In this document: positions 59,413 through 62,211 of the stretch, piece after piece | Position numbering within the stretch: the stretch's first letter is position 1 | Layout: each line of letters starts with the position of its first letter | Source of the DNA: Hyphomicrobium sp. | GTDB lineage: Bacteria > Pseudomonadota > Alphaproteobacteria > Rhizobiales > Hyphomicrobiaceae | Direction of reading: 5' to 3' | DNA length: 62,211 bases | Assembly: GCA_030148725.1 (NCBI GenBank) | Contig: JASBSU010000038.1 | Coordinates: 1 to 62,211, forward strand | Program-made: the position numbers and the translations under genes | The notes under the pieces: model-generated | Seen by the model: the letters and a program-made list of their open reading frames with translations, nothing else | The model's database searches: none | What the model was told of the DNA's origin: nothing

Positions 59413-59988
59413 ATGGTTAGTTCAGTGGAGAGGCACGCGTTGCCACGCGAAGACCACGACAGCCACGCCGAAGTGTCTTTCATCCGGTACGAGCCGACAC
59501 GCACGGCGCGGCTGCGGTTGTCCGGTTCTGAGCCCCCGCCGCTCCCGGACCGCCAGGCGCTGGGCGATGGGTTTGGAACGGCTGACGAGGACGGCCTGCG
59601 CATGCTCGCCGCTCTTGGAACGCTCACCAGCTTGGAGCCCGACTATTCCGACGATTTTGCCGCCGAAGAGGCTTCGGTCACGATCATTGATGCCGCCGAT
59701 GACGAGACGGTCGCGGCAGCCTTCGCAGCGCAACCGGTCGATACCCGCCCATTGCGCCGCCTGATCGAGCAGCCGGCAGAGCCCGCGCTCCTTCTCAATG
59801 GATACGAGACCTTTCTAGGCCCAGGCGATGAGGCGATGGTCGAAATCGTCAACATTTCGACCCTGCCGCAGGAGCCGGAGCCCGAACCACCCTCGAAGAC
59901 CTACGTCCGGCCGGCCTCGCTCACCGAGCGCCTGGCCGCCGCCACGGGCCCAGGTGCCAGATTCCTCAAGGCTTTATCCGGCAACTGA
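59413..59988 (+). CDS. Hypothetical acidic protein upstream of mcd
   Basis: The 191-residue product is soluble and acidic, with a Pro-rich tail (PQEPEPEPPSKTYVRP) and no signal or membrane segment. Recognisable stretches are EDGLRMLAALGTLTSLEP and AEPALLLNGYETFLGPGDE. The family is not recognised. AGGGAG lies very close to the ATG, so a slightly later start is possible. It ends 111 bases before mcd on the same strand and might be co-transcribed with it. Confidence 0.65.
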   Translation: MVSSVERHALPREDHDSHAEVSFIRYEPTRTARLRLSGSEPPPLPDRQALGDGFGTADEDGLRMLAALGTLTSLEPDYSDDFAAEEASVTIIDAADDETVAAAFAAQPVDTRPLRRLIEQPAEPALLLNGYETFLGPGDEAMVEIVNISTLPQEPEPEPPSKTYVRPASLTERLAAATGPGARFLKALSGN

Positions 59989-60099
59989 GGGACCTGCGGC
60001 ACCAATTGCCTTGACGACAGGGCCCGTTATTCTGCAACGCAACACCATTGAGGCGTCACCAGCGGCGCCAGACGATACGAATTTCCCGGGAGGATAAGG

Positions 60100-61779
60100 A
60101 TGTCGATTGCGGTGAAGACGGCCGAGCAGGATCTACTTTCAGCCGGCCCCGAGGCGCTTTTGCAGCGCGCCGAACGCGCGGTCGCCTCGGCCGACAAGAT
60201 CCTTGCCTCCGCAAAGACCGGCGTACGATCGCTCGTCGCCGCAGCCGGCGGCGTCGACAATGCTCAGCATCAGGCGCATGGGCTTGCCTGGCTCGCGACC
60301 GCCGTCGAGGGCCTGCGCCAGATGCACGTCTGGGGCACTCGCCTCTCTTCTGAAGGCCGCTTCGGCGAGTTCGAGCAGCTCCTGCTTGCTGCGGCATTCG
60401 CCGAGTACCTCGCGCAGATCGCCGGCGGCATACCGATGAGCCAGCTCGAGCTGATCCGTCCCGAGCAGCTTGGCGTCTCGCGCGCCGAGATCCGCCGCTT
60501 CGAGGACGAGGTCGCCGACGTGATCGCGGCCGGTTCGAGCCAGGACGTCAAGAAGCGCCTCGCTGACTTCATCGCCGCCCAGCCGAATGCCGCAACCTTC
60601 GGCGACGCTGGCCTCGACGAGACGCACGCTGCCATCTTCGATCAGATGCACACCTTCTCTGAGGAGGAGGTGAAGCCCTTCGCCCACGAATGGCATCTGG
60701 AGAACGCCTATATCCCGCTCGAAGTGATCCAGAAGGTCGCTGAGCTGGGCGTGTTCGGCCTCACCATGCCGGAGGAGTTCGGCGGCCTCGCGCTCGGCAA
60801 GGAAGCGATGTGCGTCGTGTCCGAGGAGCTGTCGCGCGGCTACATCGGTGTCGGCTCTCTTGGCACGCGCGCCGAAATCGCCGGCGAGCTCATCCTCAAC
60901 AACGGCACCGACGAGCAGAAGCAGAAGTATCTTCCGAAGATCGCGTCCGGTGAGATCCTGCCGACGGCCGTCTTCACCGAGCCGAACACCGGTTCCGACC
61001 TCGCCTCGCTCAAGACGCGCGCGGTGAAGGAAGGCGACACCTACAAGGTCACCGGCCAGAAGACCTGGATCACGCATCCGGTCCGCGCCGATCTGATGAC
61101 GCTTCTAGTGCGCACCAATCCCGCTGAGGCAGGCTACAAGGGTCTGTCGATGCTGCTCGCCGAAAAGCCGCGTGGCACCGACGAGGACCCCTTCCCCGCC
61201 ACCGGCATGACCGGCGGCGAGATCGAGGTGCTCGGCTACCGCGGCATGAAGGAGTTCGACATATCCTTCGACGCCTTCGAGGTCCCTGCGTCCAATCTGC
61301 TGGGCGGCACCGAGGGGCAGGGCTTCAAGCAACTCATGAACACCTTCGAGGCGGCACGCATTCAGACGGCTGCACGCGCCGTCGGCGTCGCCCAGGCAGC
61401 CATGGACCTCGGTCTCAAGTATGCCCTGGAGCGCAACCAGTTCGGTAAGCCGATCTATTCGTTCCCGCGCATCTACAACAAGATCGTCATGATGGCCGTC
61501 GAGACGATGGTCGCTCGCCAGCTGACCTACTTTTCCGCACGCGAGAAGGACCAGGGCCATCGCTGCGACCTCGAAGCCGGCATGGCAAAGCTGCTCGGCG
61601 CCCGCGTCGCTTGGGCCAATGCGGACAACGCGCTGCAGATCCACGGCGGCAACGGCTTTGCGCTCGAGTATCCGATCAGCCGCGTCCTGTGCGACTCCCG
61701 CATCCTCAACATCTTCGAGGGTGCCGCGGAGATTCAGGCGCAGGTGATCGCGCGCCGGCTGCTTGAGGATAAGGGCTGA
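60100..61779 (+). CDS. mcd: (2S)-Methylsuccinyl-CoA dehydrogenase
   Basis: The 559-residue FAD-dependent enzyme oxidises methylsuccinyl-CoA to mesaconyl-CoA in the ethylmalonyl-CoA pathway. An N-terminal extension of about 155 residues (VKTAEQDLLSAGPEALLQRA onward), absent from ordinary acyl-CoA dehydrogenases, marks this branch. The dehydrogenase core carries MPEEFGGLALG, FTEPNTGSDLASLKTRA, TGQKTWITH, the adenine/FAD loop ALERNQFGKPI and IHGGNGFALEYPISRVL, with NIFEGAAEIQAQVIARR at the end. GGGAGG precedes the ATG. With ccrA and meaA nearby the assignment is well supported, and a hairpin follows the stop. Confidence 0.95.
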   Translation: MSIAVKTAEQDLLSAGPEALLQRAERAVASADKILASAKTGVRSLVAAAGGVDNAQHQAHGLAWLATAVEGLRQMHVWGTRLSSEGRFGEFEQLLLAAAFAEYLAQIAGGIPMSQLELIRPEQLGVSRAEIRRFEDEVADVIAAGSSQDVKKRLADFIAAQPNAATFGDAGLDETHAAIFDQMHTFSEEEVKPFAHEWHLENAYIPLEVIQKVAELGVFGLTMPEEFGGLALGKEAMCVVSEELSRGYIGVGSLGTRAEIAGELILNNGTDEQKQKYLPKIASGEILPTAVFTEPNTGSDLASLKTRAVKEGDTYKVTGQKTWITHPVRADLMTLLVRTNPAEAGYKGLSMLLAEKPRGTDEDPFPATGMTGGEIEVLGYRGMKEFDISFDAFEVPASNLLGGTEGQGFKQLMNTFEAARIQTAARAVGVAQAAMDLGLKYALERNQFGKPIYSFPRIYNKIVMMAVETMVARQLTYFSAREKDQGHRCDLEAGMAKLLGARVAWANADNALQIHGGNGFALEYPISRVLCDSRILNIFEGAAEIQAQVIARRLLEDKG

Positions 61780-61804
61780 TCTGAAGGCACGACTTGCGAT
61801 TGTA

Positions 61805-61834
61805 CGGGCGTCCGGCGACAGCGTCGGGCGCCCG
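61805..61834 (+). terminator. Terminator hairpin after mcd
   Basis: A 13-base-pair stem (two G-T pairs) runs from CGGGCGTCCGGCG to CGTCGGGCGCCCG around the loop ACAG, followed by ATTTCGTTTC. It lies 26 bases past the mcd stop. This is a strong intrinsic-terminator shape. Confidence 0.75.
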
Positions 61835-62009
61835 ATTTCGTTTCATCATCGATCAGCGCTTCACCACGTTTTAGCCGAACGCCACGTCCGAAGGCCGCCG
61901 TTCCGTCCTACGTTAATCTCTTCCGACTACTGATGGGTATCCTTTGAAACAAATCGGGGCCTGCATCCGCAGGGCTCCCGCGGCACCGCGTGGTTTGAGT
62001 ATTTTGCCG

Positions 62010-62211
62010 ATGTCGAATGCCCACCAGTCCCCCGCTGAACGACCTGACGAGGCCGCACGTGAAACCGCGCCTGCGGCTCAGCCCGACCCGGTCGCGCGCC
62101 TGAAAAAGGTCGATGAGGAGCTGCGCGAGCGGCTGCTCCGCAAGCTCAACGAGATCCCGCCGCCGCCCGCGCCGAGCATGCTTCAGCGCCTCAAGGCCAA
62201 GAGCGGCGGAC
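62010..62211 (+). CDS. Hypothetical protein, 3' end cut by the window
   Basis: An ATG at 62010 opens a frame that is still open at the window edge, 67 codons seen. The visible part is charged and helical: MSNAHQSPAERPDEAARE, a Pro/Ala linker, then VARLKKVDEELRERLLRKLN and EIPPPPAPSMLQRLKAK. It looks like a flexible N-terminus followed by a short coiled coil. No Shine-Dalgarno sequence stands out. The 175 bases between the mcd terminator and this start hold its presumed promoter; a short CCTGC/GCAGG hairpin is the only structure seen there. Confidence 0.6.
   Translation, partial: MSNAHQSPAERPDEAARETAPAAQPDPVARLKKVDEELRERLLRKLNEIPPPPAPSMLQRLKAKSGG

Overview
The window is GC-rich chromosomal DNA of an alphaproteobacterium, most likely of the order Hyphomicrobiales (Rhizobiales). 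The evidence is a SAM-II riboswitch ahead of metZ, the argH-lptM-lysA-TIGR02302 gene order, a full CtrA-type TTAA-N7-TTAA box, a double-length Dcd, and three ethylmalonyl-CoA pathway genes (crotonyl-CoA carboxylase/reductase, ethylmalonyl-CoA mutase, methylsuccinyl-CoA dehydrogenase). That pathway is typical of methylotrophs and acetate users lacking isocitrate lyase. The genus cannot be fixed from the sequence. No IS element, prophage, CRISPR array or rRNA was seen. The only RNA genes or elements are one tRNA-Leu(CAA) and the riboswitch.

Layout. 1-3.4 kb: apaG, the SAM-II-controlled metZ, dcd and a small membrane protein. 3.4-7.1 kb: a minus-strand metal-uptake operon (DUF2946, ZrgA-like histidine-rich protein, ABC ATPase, ABC permease, DUF3299) whose stop and start codons overlap. 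7.3-12 kb: a flavin-type oxidase family gene, small regulatory proteins and the lysine genes dapD and dapE. 12-20 kb: tlpA, argH, lptM, lysA and a large TIGR02302 membrane protein. 20-25 kb: periplasmic and outer-membrane proteins (ClpP-fold-like protein, beta-barrel protein, PHA-depolymerase-like esterase). 23-31 kb: the pbpC/alpha-2-macroglobulin pair.

31-42 kb is the least conventional part. A winged-helix-like protein and a protein carrying two P-loop ATPase domains (AAA/ORC-like plus HerA/FtsK-like) form a two-gene operon. About 600 bases full of palindromes follow, with a possible 30-residue membrane microprotein, and then a divergent bifunctional penicillin-binding protein and an 851-residue membrane protein with a large periplasmic coiled-coil region. 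All lie on the minus strand. I know no named system with this composition, and it is the best candidate here for something undescribed. The link between its two halves is proximity only.

42-51 kb: a CAP-domain lipoprotein behind a CtrA box, a polysaccharide flippase, a D-Ala-D-Ala carboxypeptidase, MgtE, an MFS transporter, a VOC-domain protein and the tRNA. 51-62 kb: an AI-2E-family exporter and the ethylmalonyl-CoA genes (meaA, ccrA, mcd) interspersed with an MFS transporter, a BrkB-family protein and hypotheticals. The right edge cuts a short ORF.

Cell-envelope work dominates: two class A PBPs, a DD-carboxypeptidase, alpha-2-macroglobulin, a flippase, lptM and several membrane scaffolds. 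Start codons were chosen by Shine-Dalgarno fit, signal peptides and overlaps, and are flagged where uncertain.
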